Positions 19,153-27,914 of a DNA stretch of 64,000 nucleotides are shown piece after piece. The translations under genes and the position numbers were made by a program. Each line of letters begins with the position of its first letter. Positions within the stretch are counted from its first letter, which is position 1. A model generated the notes under the pieces. The model had not been told where the DNA came from, searched no databases, and saw nothing but the letters and a program-made list of their open reading frames with translations. Source of the DNA: Paramicrosporidium saccamoebae (lineage: Eukaryota; Rozellomycota); the NCBI GenBank assembly GCA_002794465.1, contig MTSL01000213.1, positions 122,654 to 186,653 on the forward strand, read 5' to 3'.

Positions 19153-20206
19153 TCATTGCCCGAGCCAATTGGCCAACTGTTTTTTGATAAAGTCCCTGGG
19201 GATTTGCATCTACATGTTAAAAATGGACCCAAGTGTACATGCTCTCCCTCAATGACCAAAAAATGCAGAGAGCCTTGTTCATCCAACTTGCGCAATCCAA
19301 TCCAATCATCCGTATAAATTGGCTGCTCGCGTAGTTCAAAGTGTTCGGTTCCGTCAAAGTATCCAAACCACTAGAACGATCAGTAATACTGGGGTGTAGT
19401 TACAGATGATTCCTTCGGGACTACTTGGTGATCATCAGAAAATTTGAACATGACAAAGTTTTCCAATGAACCCAGCTTTTCGGCATAGTCCTCAATTTTT
19501 ACTGGACGCTCATTGTTGATGTCTGCGAGAAAGAGGCTCTTTGTCAAGTACTCCTCAATACGTGCGGGATCCTTGAAGAACTGAGCTTGGACAATCCGGT
19601 TCTGAACAATATCCGAATAGACGCTCTTCTTAAACATCCTCTGCCACCAGGAGCACTCTTGTCCGTCACTAATGCTCTCAGACAACTGTAGTACTTTTGC
19701 AAGTTGAGCATCTGGCACTGGCACAGCGGAACCACAGCCAGGCAAGTCCATCACACCTTGATGTTGTGCTCCAACGGTTATGAGATTTCTTACCGGCGGC
19801 GAGTTGCAACGTTGAACATATGCACGGAGAATCTGTCCCCCCTGAGAGAACCCAACTGCATCAAATCCGTCCTTCAGCTCTTCGATTGATTCCAACTGCT
19901 CGCAAATCTCATCAACTTGTCGGTTGAGGTCATCATAAAAGGAAGCAATCCGGTCCTTGTTCTCTGAGGCCCCAATTTGTATGGAGTGAACAAATATGCC
20001 GGGATAAATGCTCTCAATCTCACCCTTCACCCCCATCATCCTACCGGCATATTTAGACTCATTCGCATGGTTCTTACCCATCACTCTGGCTGCTGTCACC
20101 CATACCGTGAAGTAAGACAACTACACTTTAGCTAGCAGGTCTATGTCCTACCGGGAACATACTTGGCGGCTGCCAAGCCGAGAACTGCGAAAATAAAGCC
20201 GATCAT
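19153..20206 (-). CDS. PPT1: Palmitoyl-protein thioesterase 1-like, paralogue (A)
   Basis: 307 aa with signal peptide MIGFIFAVLGLAAAK. Five exons: complement(19153..19209, 19239..19370, 19404..20040, 20078..20120, 20152..20206); introns 29, 33, 37 and 31 nt. Motifs: VVLLHGMGDSS, VGFSQGGQILRAYVQRC (nucleophile), GAQHQGV, ADINNERP, FSDDHQVVP (catalytic Asp kept) and EGEH (His). The last two coding exons have the same lengths as in paralogue B (132 and 57 nt), but the intron after INNE-P of paralogue B is missing here. tRNA-Thr lies 77 bp upstream on the same strand. Confidence 0.92.
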
Positions 20207-20283
20207 TGCGCACGCACTCCAATGTATTAGCCAATCGCTCTAATCGCTGTTAAAAATAGAAGTCCTGACAACCAATAAAAAGA

Positions 20284-20355
20284 GGCCCTTGAGAGGATCG
20301 AACTCTCGACCTACTCCTTACTAGGGAGTCGCAACTACCACTGTGCTAAAGGGCC
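20284..20355 (-). tRNA. tRNA-Thr(AGT)
   Basis: 72-nt cloverleaf without intron on the minus strand. Acceptor GGCCCTT pairs AAGGGCC. The anticodon stem ACTCC/GGAGT encloses loop CTAGTAA (anticodon AGT). The T-arm is GAGAG-TTCGATC-CTCTC. TCTTTTT follows on the coding strand as terminator. The discriminator base cannot be separated from the following T-run with certainty. Confidence 0.93.
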
Positions 20356-20740
20356 AGTTGAGTGCTGATGAGGAGAGATGTATAAAATACGTTAGAGATA
20401 AAGCGCCTGCTAAATAGTATCCCCGAATCATTGGGGAGTCCGACTCAGATAGCGGTTCCACAGTCCGGTTTGGTTAAATTAAGAATGGCTACCTATAAAG
20501 AAGCCATATACTTTAATAAAAGTGTGTTCACCCATCAACAGGAGCCTTATGCTTCAATAAAAGCAGTTCGCTCATCAACCTACTCTCATCAAAGGCGCCT
20601 TTAATAGCGCCGATTTGCTCATCACCAGACTCCTTATTGAAATCCTTGGTGATCCTAGATATAGTATTTCCACAACTGGAAAAAACTTTGATTTATTGTT
20701 TAAATGGCTCGTCTCGGCGAAAGTACTTTATTGAAAACTC
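20356..20740. other. Intergenic region with degenerate short repeats
   Basis: No gene seen. Between 20495 and 20630 three imperfect copies of a unit about 40 bp long recur (ACTTTAATAAAAG...TCACCCATCAAC; GCTTCAATAAAAGCAG...GCTCATCAACC; CCTTTAATAGCG...GCTCATCACC). They hold several AATAAA hexamers. A GGCGCC-centred palindrome AAAGGCGCCTTT lies at about 20596. Function unknown. Confidence 0.5.
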
Positions 20741-20935
20741 CTACAATGAGGCTGTATACAGATTTGACATTACATTTCCCATGGCAATCCCATAGTAGAG
20801 AGCGACCGGAAACCCCACCAAGGTCAGTAACCCCACACCAACTGTCAGTGGACTCATCTTAAAGTACAAATGCGCATTGTCACGCATCATGGCCCAGCGC
20901 TCAATGGCGGGGTCCTTGCGTATTCCACCGGCCAT
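20741..20935 (-). CDS. NDUFB4: Complex I B15/NDUFB4-like subunit
   Basis: 64-aa single-span protein. DPAIERWAMMRDNAHLYFK followed by one hydrophobic helix (VGVGLLTLVGFPVALYYGI) matches the small NDUFB4/B15 accessory subunits of mitochondrial NADH dehydrogenase. If right, the organism has respiratory complex I. The start codon lies 16 nt after the stop of the GLRX3-like gene on the same strand. The protein is short and the assignment rests on one conserved block. Confidence 0.55.
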   Translation of the reverse strand: MAGGIRKDPAIERWAMMRDNAHLYFKMSPLTVGVGLLTLVGFPVALYYGIAMGNVMSNLYTASL

Positions 20936-20951
20936 GAAACGGTTTATTGAA

Positions 20952-21620
20952 TTAATCGTTTAGTGTATCGGCAAAAGTACCCGACTCAATCATCTCTTGG
21001 ACAATGTCTAGACCGCCAGCTAATTCCCCACGGATATATACTTGTGGATAGGTTGGCCAGTTGGAGTACTCTTTCAGGCCCTGACGGACGGTCTCATCGG
21101 CGAGAATGTCAAAGTAATCGTATTCAACTTGTTGGGAGGCAAGTAAGCTCAGCAGCTGGCGAGTGAAGCCGCAGCGAGGAGCGGTCGGTGTTCCCTTGAT
21201 GAAAAGCATCACTTTGTGACGGTTAATCAACGAGGAAAGATGTGTGTCCAAGTCTTGGGGAGTAGAGATGGCTTCAATAGCCATGGCAAGTTCCTCGGCT
21301 TTGGAACCATTAATACGACGGACTTCCTGGCCTTCCTGAAGAAATACAAAGGTAGGCACAGCCTCGACCATGAAATGAAGTGAAATATCAGCTGTGGTTT
21401 CCGCATCTACGTCCCAGAAGGAGATAGTGGGGTGGGCAGCGGCTAGCGCAGCAAATATTTCGTTCATTTGGAGACAAGGTTCGGCCCAAGATGCCCAAAA
21501 GTTGAGCACATGCAGCTTCCCAGGTTCTGTCTTGGAAGCTAAGAGTACTTCGTCTAGAGAAATAGCATTCTTGATAGTCATGCCCTGGACCCATCGGTGG
21601 GCGGCGCTGCTTTTTGTCAT
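20952..21620 (-). CDS. GLRX3: Monothiol glutaredoxin, Trx-Grx fusion (GLRX3/PICOT type)
   Basis: Cytosolic iron-sulfur carrier. 222 aa, single exon. The N-terminal thioredoxin-like domain has WASWAEPC (one Cys). The C-terminal glutaredoxin domain reads MLFIKGTPTAPRCGFTRQ and NWPTYPQVYIRGELAGGLDI. The usual CGFS active site reads CGFT, the only deviation seen. One Grx domain only, as in fungal Grx3/4. AATAAA follows the stop by five bases. ATG 21620 chosen; an alternative Met lies 13 residues in. Confidence 0.92.
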   Translation of the reverse strand: MTKSSAAHRWVQGMTIKNAISLDEVLLASKTEPGKLHVLNFWASWAEPCLQMNEIFAALAAAHPTISFWDVDAETTADISLHFMVEAVPTFVFLQEGQEVRRINGSKAEELAMAIEAISTPQDLDTHLSSLINRHKVMLFIKGTPTAPRCGFTRQLLSLLASQQVEYDYFDILADETVRQGLKEYSNWPTYPQVYIRGELAGGLDIVQEMIESGTFADTLND

Positions 21621-22017
21621 AACATTCTGTACCCCCCGATAAATTTCAATTATATAACTATACCGCCAGCTAGATTATGCTATATGCATAGATGGGCGAA
21701 TCAGTGTCATACTAGACTGTTTCTTGGCATTCAATACCTTAGGGACAAGGATAAATTTCTGCACACTTGTTGTGGGAGCGTATTTATTAGATATTCCATC
21801 TTTCTCTATAATCAAGAATTATCTCTTGGCTCATATCTCCTCATCTGTGCATAGAACGTGACGGACCAATCTGCCCACCACCGGACGCTGGAATACCACA
21901 GAGCCAATCATTCAGGGGACAGCCGGTTTCCAAGTAAAGAAGGTTGCTATTTGAGGGTATCGACTCAACGGTGCGTTCCCTGACGAGTTTGGCCACTCTC
22001 TGTGTCTACTTTTACAC
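21621..22017. promoter_or_regulatory. Divergent intergenic region
   Basis: 397 bp between the GLRX3-like and Sec2-like genes, transcribed away from each other. A CCAAT (about 21903) and AT-rich stretches are present. No gene, RNA or repeat is visible. Confidence 0.4.
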
Positions 22018-23685
22018 ATGGTAATGGCAACAAGTGAAGCTTCCTCTGTTGAAGGCAAGCCGCCGTGCCCCCACTATCATGACGGCACCCAAGATTCCAT
22101 AATAAACACGGTACCAGCTGCAGAGGAGCTGTTTGCTCGACAGGATCATGCTCAAGAAGAGGTAAAAGCATTGAAAGAGAAGATTGAAGAGCTACAACAA
22201 AAACTGTGGGAACAGAGTGAGGTGAATGCCGAGCTGAAAAGGACCAGGCAGGAACTTTCGGAGGAAATCATGGACTTGACAAAAGCTTTATTCGAAGAGG
22301 CCAATGGCATGGTCGCAGCCGAGGCCAAGGCAAGAGCACATCTTGAAATCGCCCGGCGGAAGCTGGAGGGTGAGTTGGAAGTTACAAAAGAACAGTTGCG
22401 GCTGGAGAAGCAACAATTGTATGAATTGCGGGGAAGGTTTGCCAATGATCACTCATGCGAGCGTCAAGACACACCTTTGGGGAGCATTTGTGAAGTAAAA
22501 TTTGACAAAAGACACCTTTCCACAGTGTTGGACAACAACTACTTTGGATGTTTATTACCAAAACACAGGTTTGATTCCAGAAGCAAGTGCGATGGTCCAG
22601 CAGGAGATATTTGGGACATTATTTCACAAAAAATTGCATCTGAAGACTTGCCCGAATTCTCCAAGTTTGTGGAGAAATGCGTCATTTTGGATGCCGAAGG
22701 AATGTTGTCTCATCCATACTTGAAAAAGATTTGCGAGACGGATGTGGCGCCGTGCCTGAATTTTGAGTTTAAACCAAAGCCCTTTGTGAAGAGAATAGCC
22801 ATTGCAATGTTGAGGAACACTTGCTATGTGGAACAGATCCCCACCAGTAGGACAGCCCATGAAGGCCATCTTCGAGTGGCGAGTCAAGGAAGTAGCGAGT
22901 CGGCAGAGGTTCAGATGGTTGCCTTGAAGAGTCCTAACCCAGTTGATGAAGATGCCAAGTCTACGACATCGCCGACTGAGCAACGACTCCGCGGATTTGT
23001 TAACCATTTTACCACGAGTGTTTCGTCCCTTCCCGAAGCCTTGCTGGCCAATATGAGCACCAGTAGCGGTATTGGCCATAATACTGGCAGCGGTACCGGA
23101 GAGTCACACAAGTTTTGCGCGCTTTGCGGGAGAGCCACCATGGAGAAGCCATTTCCGCTACAGTACCGGGTTCGATTGAACGATTTGGAACCTTGGATCT
23201 ATATTGATGACGGATGTCGAGAGAGGCTGGTGGCAGCAGGACACTTTTTCACATTTTTAAGACACCTTGGGGGAGGCTTGTATGGACACCGTCCGTTGTT
23301 GGAGCTATACTATGACATGCTGCACTTTAGACGCTTCATGTTTTATGCTCGGGTCGCAACTGGGGCGTCGTCGTTCTTCCTGCAGTCTGACTACGAGGCC
23401 TACCTAGATTTTGTTGATTCTAAGCTGGGAGGGGATGCGATCGTGTCTAAATCTCCCGTGTTTACAGCCGAGGCTGTGACAAATGCGACCTTGGCAGGGA
23501 TTAGAGAAATTGCAGTAAGCGAGCCTATTGAAGAATTGACGAATGAAACCAGCCAGGTCTCGGTGCTCGGAACAGTGGAGATGCCGCTTGCCCACGTCTC
23601 AGAACCAGTAGACGTTGACACGGAGCAGAGCGGCACTCCCAAGAAGGGAAGAGTCAAGAAAAAGGGCAAATCGAAACATTCTTGA
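22018..23685 (+). CDS. Sec2/Rabin-type Rab guanine-nucleotide exchange factor
   Basis: 555 aa, single exon. Residues about 45-140 form a continuous coiled coil containing LTKALFEEANGMV, the Sec2p GEF core that binds Rab8/Sec4. The C-terminal third has a cysteine pair FCALCGRA and the block VRLNDLEPWIYIDDGCRERLVAAGHFFTFLRHL, seen in Sec2/Rabin8-like proteins. The tail is Lys-rich. The protein would act in secretory-vesicle delivery to the plasma membrane. Partner Rab is not in the window. Confidence 0.75.
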   Translation: MVMATSEASSVEGKPPCPHYHDGTQDSIINTVPAAEELFARQDHAQEEVKALKEKIEELQQKLWEQSEVNAELKRTRQELSEEIMDLTKALFEEANGMVAAEAKARAHLEIARRKLEGELEVTKEQLRLEKQQLYELRGRFANDHSCERQDTPLGSICEVKFDKRHLSTVLDNNYFGCLLPKHRFDSRSKCDGPAGDIWDIISQKIASEDLPEFSKFVEKCVILDAEGMLSHPYLKKICETDVAPCLNFEFKPKPFVKRIAIAMLRNTCYVEQIPTSRTAHEGHLRVASQGSSESAEVQMVALKSPNPVDEDAKSTTSPTEQRLRGFVNHFTTSVSSLPEALLANMSTSSGIGHNTGSGTGESHKFCALCGRATMEKPFPLQYRVRLNDLEPWIYIDDGCRERLVAAGHFFTFLRHLGGGLYGHRPLLELYYDMLHFRRFMFYARVATGASSFFLQSDYEAYLDFVDSKLGGDAIVSKSPVFTAEAVTNATLAGIREIAVSEPIEELTNETSQVSVLGTVEMPLAHVSEPVDVDTEQSGTPKKGRVKKKGKSKHS

Positions 23686-23744
23686 ACTCTGTGTATCTAT
23701 AGAGCCGAATAAAGAAAACCACAAAGAAATAAAAAAGAGAAATC

Positions 23745-24199
23745 ATGTCTCCTGACGAGCTTGACCTGCAGAGACATATTGACGAGGCGCTGGCAGACAT
23801 TTCCTTCTCTGCCGACAAGCACGAGGAGAAGGAAATGACCCTTCTTGGGGACCTACTCGATACACCCATACTGGACAAAGACGACGACTTTCAAAAGATG
23901 ACGAGGCAATTGAATACTCGAAAAGACAATGACTTGCGAAAGATGGGGAAGCGATTGGATAGTCGAGAAGACGAAGACTTGCGAAAGATAGCAAAACGGT
24001 TGGATAGCCGAGAAGACGAAGACTTGCAAAAGATGGTGAAACGGTTGAATAGTCGAGAAGACGAAGACTTGCAAAAGATGGTGAAGCAATTGGATGACCG
24101 CTTCAACAGCATCATTGTAAGCAGCTGGTAATTAGCGTTTCCTCACGCATTTAGGCACGATTGAGAGACGAGTTGAAACGCAATCAAGGACAACTGTAA
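23745..24199 (+). CDS. Acidic/basic 15-residue-repeat helical protein, unknown
   Basis: Not recognised. Exons 23745-24116 and 24155-24199 with a 38-nt intron; 138 aa. From about residue 46, five consecutive 15-residue units follow the pattern D-x-D-L-x-K-M-x-K-x-L-x-S-R-E (45-bp DNA repeat, 23881-24105). The second exon adds a short amphipathic helix ARLRDELKRN. No signal peptide. The period of 15 rather than 7 or 14 suggests an unusual helical assembly. Good splice sites and a proper ATG after an A-rich leader support a real gene. Confidence 0.65.
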
Positions 24200-24218
24200 T
24201 TGCATCGGAATATATATA

Positions 24219-24228
24219 AGCACGTGCT
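24219..24228. promoter_or_regulatory. E-box palindrome GCACGTGC
   Basis: AAGCACGTGCTG holds CACGTG (24221-24226) about 160 bp upstream of the amino-acid transporter start. It is a potential bHLH factor site. Another CACGTG occurs downstream of the same gene near 25793. Binding is inference. Confidence 0.4.
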
Positions 24229-24270
24229 GGTTACCTTACAGAGCAGACCTGTAGAATTATGCCGCGTCAG

Positions 24271-24334
24271 CCAATGAGTCATTGTTGATGCAGGCACCCA
24301 ATCAAACCTGTCCGTCCCCCCAATGAGTCATGTG
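24271..24334 (+). promoter_or_regulatory. Duplicated CCAAT + TGAGTCA elements
   Basis: Two near-identical sites, CCAATGAGTCATTG (24271-24284) and CCAATGAGTCATGTG (24320-24334), 49 bp apart. Each fuses a CCAAT box with TGAGTCA, the Gcn4/AP-1 bZIP core. They lie 50-113 bp upstream of an amino-acid transporter start, a sensible place for amino-acid-starvation control. Confidence 0.6.
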
Positions 24335-24350
24335 CCCTGGCCGTTTTCAA

Positions 24351-24360
24351 ATATAAAAGG
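24351..24360 (+). promoter_or_regulatory. TATA box of the amino-acid transporter gene
   Basis: ATATAAAAGG ends 23 bp before the ATG at 24384. With usual TATA spacing, transcription would start at or very near the start codon, so the leader is nearly absent. Confidence 0.6.
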
Positions 24361-24383
24361 CCAGACCCCCGCCGAGCTTCTGT

Positions 24384-25655
24384 ATGGCCGACAAAGGACA
24401 CAACGAAATCAAAGCGAAACGCACCACGACCCTTTCGCAGGGTATCTTTAACGTCAGCAAGAGTGCGGTGGGAGCCGGTGCTCTGAGACTGCCCTACGCA
24501 GTGTCCAAGCTGGGCATTGCTGGAGGAGTGGGGGTGCTGTTGTTTGTTTCCTTCATTACAACAACAACTCTACACTTCCTGGCCCGCATGGCAGCGAATC
24601 TTGACGTGGGAGACTACTTTACGCTGGGAAATATGGCCTTTGGAGTGGTTGGAGAGGTGGTAGCAATGATTTCATTAGTCTTGTTCCTCATTGGTGGCCT
24701 GATTTTCTATATTGATAAGGCACAAGAGTTCACTGTCAATGTCATCAGCGAGGTAATTCCGTCGTTGAGTGAGTACAGGTCTTCTCTGCCGCTCATTGTG
24801 ACGGTCGTGACGGCTGTGCTCATTTTCCCATTGGCTGCGCAGCGTGATATGAGTGCGTTGGCAAAGGGTGCAATGATTGGAATGGTGTGCATGGGCTACA
24901 TTCTGGTGCTGACTGTGGCAGATTACCTTTATGCCGTGGCCACTGGTGCTACTGCCCCTGATGTGGTCATGATTGTTCCCTTTTCCTTTGGAGACTTTTT
25001 CAGAACATTCTCTGGGATGCTCTTTGCCTTTGTGAACCACTTTACTCTTTTGGCCGTTGTGCCCGTCATGGTCGATCCCAGTCCGAAGCGACGCATGTCT
25101 CTAACCCTTTCCTCGTCTGGTGTCGTCCTAGGATTCTACTTGCTTGTTGCTGTCTGTGGCTATCTGCACTTTGGTGCCACTGTGCCCCAACTCGTCTTGA
25201 GCGCCTGCACTGCTAAGAGCGGTCCGATCAAATGGGCTTATCAGGCGGGCAGTCTTTTGGTGGCTGTCGTGTTGATTCTGAGCTATCCTCTTCTCCTCGA
25301 TCCGGCGCGTGGAACCATTGAGGGAGCGTTGATCCGTTTTGCTGGCGGTGCTCCCCACTCAGCCAGTCGATCACTCATCATTACATTTGTGCTTGTGGCT
25401 CTCCCCACCTTTATCGCATTGACGTTTAAAGAACGAGTTCTTAACATTCTCGATGTCTTTGTGGCATTTACGGGGGCCCTGCTGCTCTTCATCTTCCCGG
25501 GTGGGTTCTTCCTGCGTTTCCAGGACAAGTATCACGTCTCTCCCATTGAGCGTGTCCTTGCCTACATTAGCGTTGCGTTTGGGTTTGTGCTCATGATCTT
25601 TGGAACCTACTACAGTGTTGTAGACCTGGTAGCGCCAGCCGCAGGAATTCAATAA
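24384..25655 (+). CDS. AAAP-family amino-acid transporter (SLC38/AVT-like)
   Basis: 423 aa, single exon, about eleven membrane helices. The first helix GIFNVSKSAVGAGALRLPYA is the substrate/Na-site motif of SLC38/AVT transporters. The N-terminus is short and cytosolic. Substrate and membrane (plasma or vacuole) cannot be read. The stop lies in CAATAAAAG, fusing termination and poly(A) signals. G/C-rich third positions compared with neighbours suggest high expression. Confidence 0.9.
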   Translation: MADKGHNEIKAKRTTTLSQGIFNVSKSAVGAGALRLPYAVSKLGIAGGVGVLLFVSFITTTTLHFLARMAANLDVGDYFTLGNMAFGVVGEVVAMISLVLFLIGGLIFYIDKAQEFTVNVISEVIPSLSEYRSSLPLIVTVVTAVLIFPLAAQRDMSALAKGAMIGMVCMGYILVLTVADYLYAVATGATAPDVVMIVPFSFGDFFRTFSGMLFAFVNHFTLLAVVPVMVDPSPKRRMSLTLSSSGVVLGFYLLVAVCGYLHFGATVPQLVLSACTAKSGPIKWAYQAGSLLVAVVLILSYPLLLDPARGTIEGALIRFAGGAPHSASRSLIITFVLVALPTFIALTFKERVLNILDVFVAFTGALLLFIFPGGFFLRFQDKYHVSPIERVLAYISVAFGFVLMIFGTYYSVVDLVAPAAGIQ

Positions 25656-25818
25656 AAGCATTTCAGTTTCGACTGCATCAAAACCGGGTGATATTGTTAA
25701 AGTGCTCTCTTCACGTTTATTCCATGCTTGGCCACCACGTATCCGCCCAGCTAATCATTCCACTACGTTGTTCAACTCACATGGCACGTGTTTATAATAA
25801 CAAAATCAAATTGACTCA

Positions 25819-26997
25819 CTATTCAGCCGTGTCTTTACAATGACAAAAGAACAACCGACTCGTTTTATCCCATACCGATCGCATTGAATACTGATTGCCC
25901 CGCGGTACTATGAACTGACTGCCAGTGCCCACCACAAAACTGGTCCCATGGATGGTCACTTCCACCGTCCCCTCCACCACAAAGAACACCTACAGATTAA
26001 AAGCGATAGAGTGCAGTACAAGCGCGTGTTTTGAAGAGTTACGGGTAGGCTTTGAAGAGCCCGCGGGAAATTCAAGGATCCCCGAGGACAAAAAGGTTCC
26101 CTCTGTGAATATTGTCTGGATGGCGAAATCTTCATTTTTGACCGTTGTCGTTTCTACCTGATCTGGACCCAGAGCCAGCACTACACATCAGCCATTAACC
26201 ATCTTCTTACGTTTCTCGCACTCCCGATGACTGTCATAATCCATAATCTTGGCCTCCACAGACACCTTGGACTTGAACCCCGCCGTGGACAGCTTCTCAG
26301 TAGTCTGTCTCTTTCTCCCCCTACTTCTGCCTCGGGTTGTGGCTTTGATGGGTGTATCTTCCCCTCCCCTCACCACGTCTACGATTACTGGAACGCGACT
26401 GGACAATCTCCTCCCATACACAACGCGCTCATTTTTCCAATACTTTAGAGGTTCAATCTTTTGTCTCTTACTCTTCCGTCCATTGTCGTCATATAAAATC
26501 ACAGCCTCGTTTCTGCGGGGAGCCTTTTTCTTCACCGTCCTCTTTTTCGCAGCCACAATTCGAGGTTCTTCTCTTATCGGCTCAGGCTCGCTATCGGTAG
26601 CAGGTCCAGGCAGGTCCTGGGGCATCATATCCTCCATATAGTCCGGTTCGCCTTGAATGGACGCCTCCAAACCCAATTCCGACCGCAGCGAACTTTTGAT
26701 CCTTGGAGAACTCCTCACTCCTCCTCTTGGCGAACTCTTTGATTTTGGCGAACTGCTCTTTACTAATTTCATTGTGGGACGGAAGGTGACTTCGTTATCG
26801 TCATCAGTCATTACATTTTCTCGATCAACGTCCACGTCCTCCACACTCCAGGTGCGCGTTTCGGGCCGACGCGGACTGGCAGCAAAGTAATTGTCGAGGT
26901 CATCAAATCCCTCCTCGTCCTTTGGCGCTGTCCGAACCAAAGCCTCCTTTCTGCTCAATGTCGCAAAACGACGGTTGAACAGGGATGTACGTCGCAT
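25819..26997 (-). CDS. CENPC: Centromere protein C (Mif2-like)
   Basis: Inner-kinetochore protein that binds CENP-A nucleosomes. Exons complement(25819..25989, 26020..26180, 26211..26997), introns 30 and 30 nt; 372 aa. The N-terminus is disordered with Ser-Pro motifs (SSPKSKSSPR). The CENP-C motif is RKSKRQKIEPLKYWKNERVVY. The C-terminal cupin dimerisation domain has FAIQTIFTEGTFLSSGIL, then VFFVVEGTVEVTI and FIVPRGNQYSMRS after splicing. Both introns are 30 nt, but the unspliced frames hit stops, so splicing is needed to assemble the cupin. Confidence 0.93.
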
Positions 26998-27079
26998 TCC
27001 CTACAGATTAGCCCCTTCCAATAGTGTCGTACGGTCGACATCCCGCCAAAGTGAAAAGAACAATGAATTGTTGTTTTTT

Positions 27080-27533
27080 ATGATTGGACTGCGGAGATGG
27101 ACGAGACTGGCACCTGACTCGATGCTACGAGAGGTGCGCATTCTGCCCGTCGGAATATCCCCGACCACTGAGCACTATATCGCGTCCCATCGTGTATGTC
27201 GTCCATATCCCTAATAACGGATTGCAGGTGCAGAAATATGCCGAGCTGGTTCGTGGCCATTACATTTTCCACCACACCTTCTGGTCTCGGAATAATGTGC
27301 GATTCTCCCAGGCCCAGCAGAGCTTTGAAGACTTGAATCCCCAGGGAGACTGGGCAGACTTTTATCGGGAGTACATGCTGAAACATCGGGATGAATTTGC
27401 AGCATATCATCGGGAATCTTGGAGAAGGGCATTCAAGATGCTGTTTGAGGAATATCGCTTCAATTTCCACCAACTGGGCATATATCTGCGTCAGCTATCA
27501 TTACCCATCCGACGTCTAGTGAGTAATCATTAA
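27080..27533 (+). CDS. COA8: Cytochrome c oxidase assembly factor 8 (APOPT1-like)
   Basis: Mitochondrial complex IV assembly/protection factor. Exons 27080-27193 and 27228-27533, intron 34 nt with CTAATAAC branch region; 139 aa. The presequence is MIGLRRWTRLAPDSMLREVR. The core has FWSRNNVRFSQAQQSFED and DWADFYREYMLKHRDEFAAY, which matches the COA8 pattern (FW-N-F, ADFYKEFL, NRDWY-like ESWRR). Divergent from CENP-C with 82 bp between start codons. The unspliced frame lacks an ATG. Confidence 0.8.
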
Positions 27534-27641
27534 ATCTCTGTATAAAGAGCTGGTACTGATCAATAGGAGTGACTAGTCCATCGTAGTACAGTGAGTAGTG
27601 AGTGATCAGTGGTGCGAGTGACCAATGCACAAGTGATTAAC

Positions 27642-27745
27642 AATGTGGGTGACTAGTACTTTGGGTTCTAAAAAATGTGGGTGACTAGTACTTTGGGTTC
27701 TTAACAATGCGGGTGGCTAGTACTTTGGGTTCTTAATAATGCGGG
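27642..27745 (+). repeat. Tandem repeat, unit about 32-33 bp
   Basis: Three units of AATGYGGGTGRCTAGTACTT plus TGGGTTCTWAAMA, with degenerate partial copies before (from about 27570) and after. It lies in the 380-bp gap between COA8 and the telobox gene, which contains nothing else I can support. Confidence 0.8.
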
Positions 27746-27914
27746 CGAATATTGGCCATCAGTTTGGGTGACTAGCTGTCCCTCAGTATACATTGTTCGA
27801 TAACTAATCGTGTTTGTAACGGTCCATCAGGCATCACAATTAATTGTCTCGCTCAACACGCCATCCAATCACACCACTTACCCTAAATTTGCGCGGGCCG
27901 GGGGCCGAACCCTA

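Noticed and set aside
19210-19228. 19-nt intron in thioesterase A
   Set aside because: The 29-nt choice (19210-19238) matches the paralogue's junction after GEH and the size of other introns.
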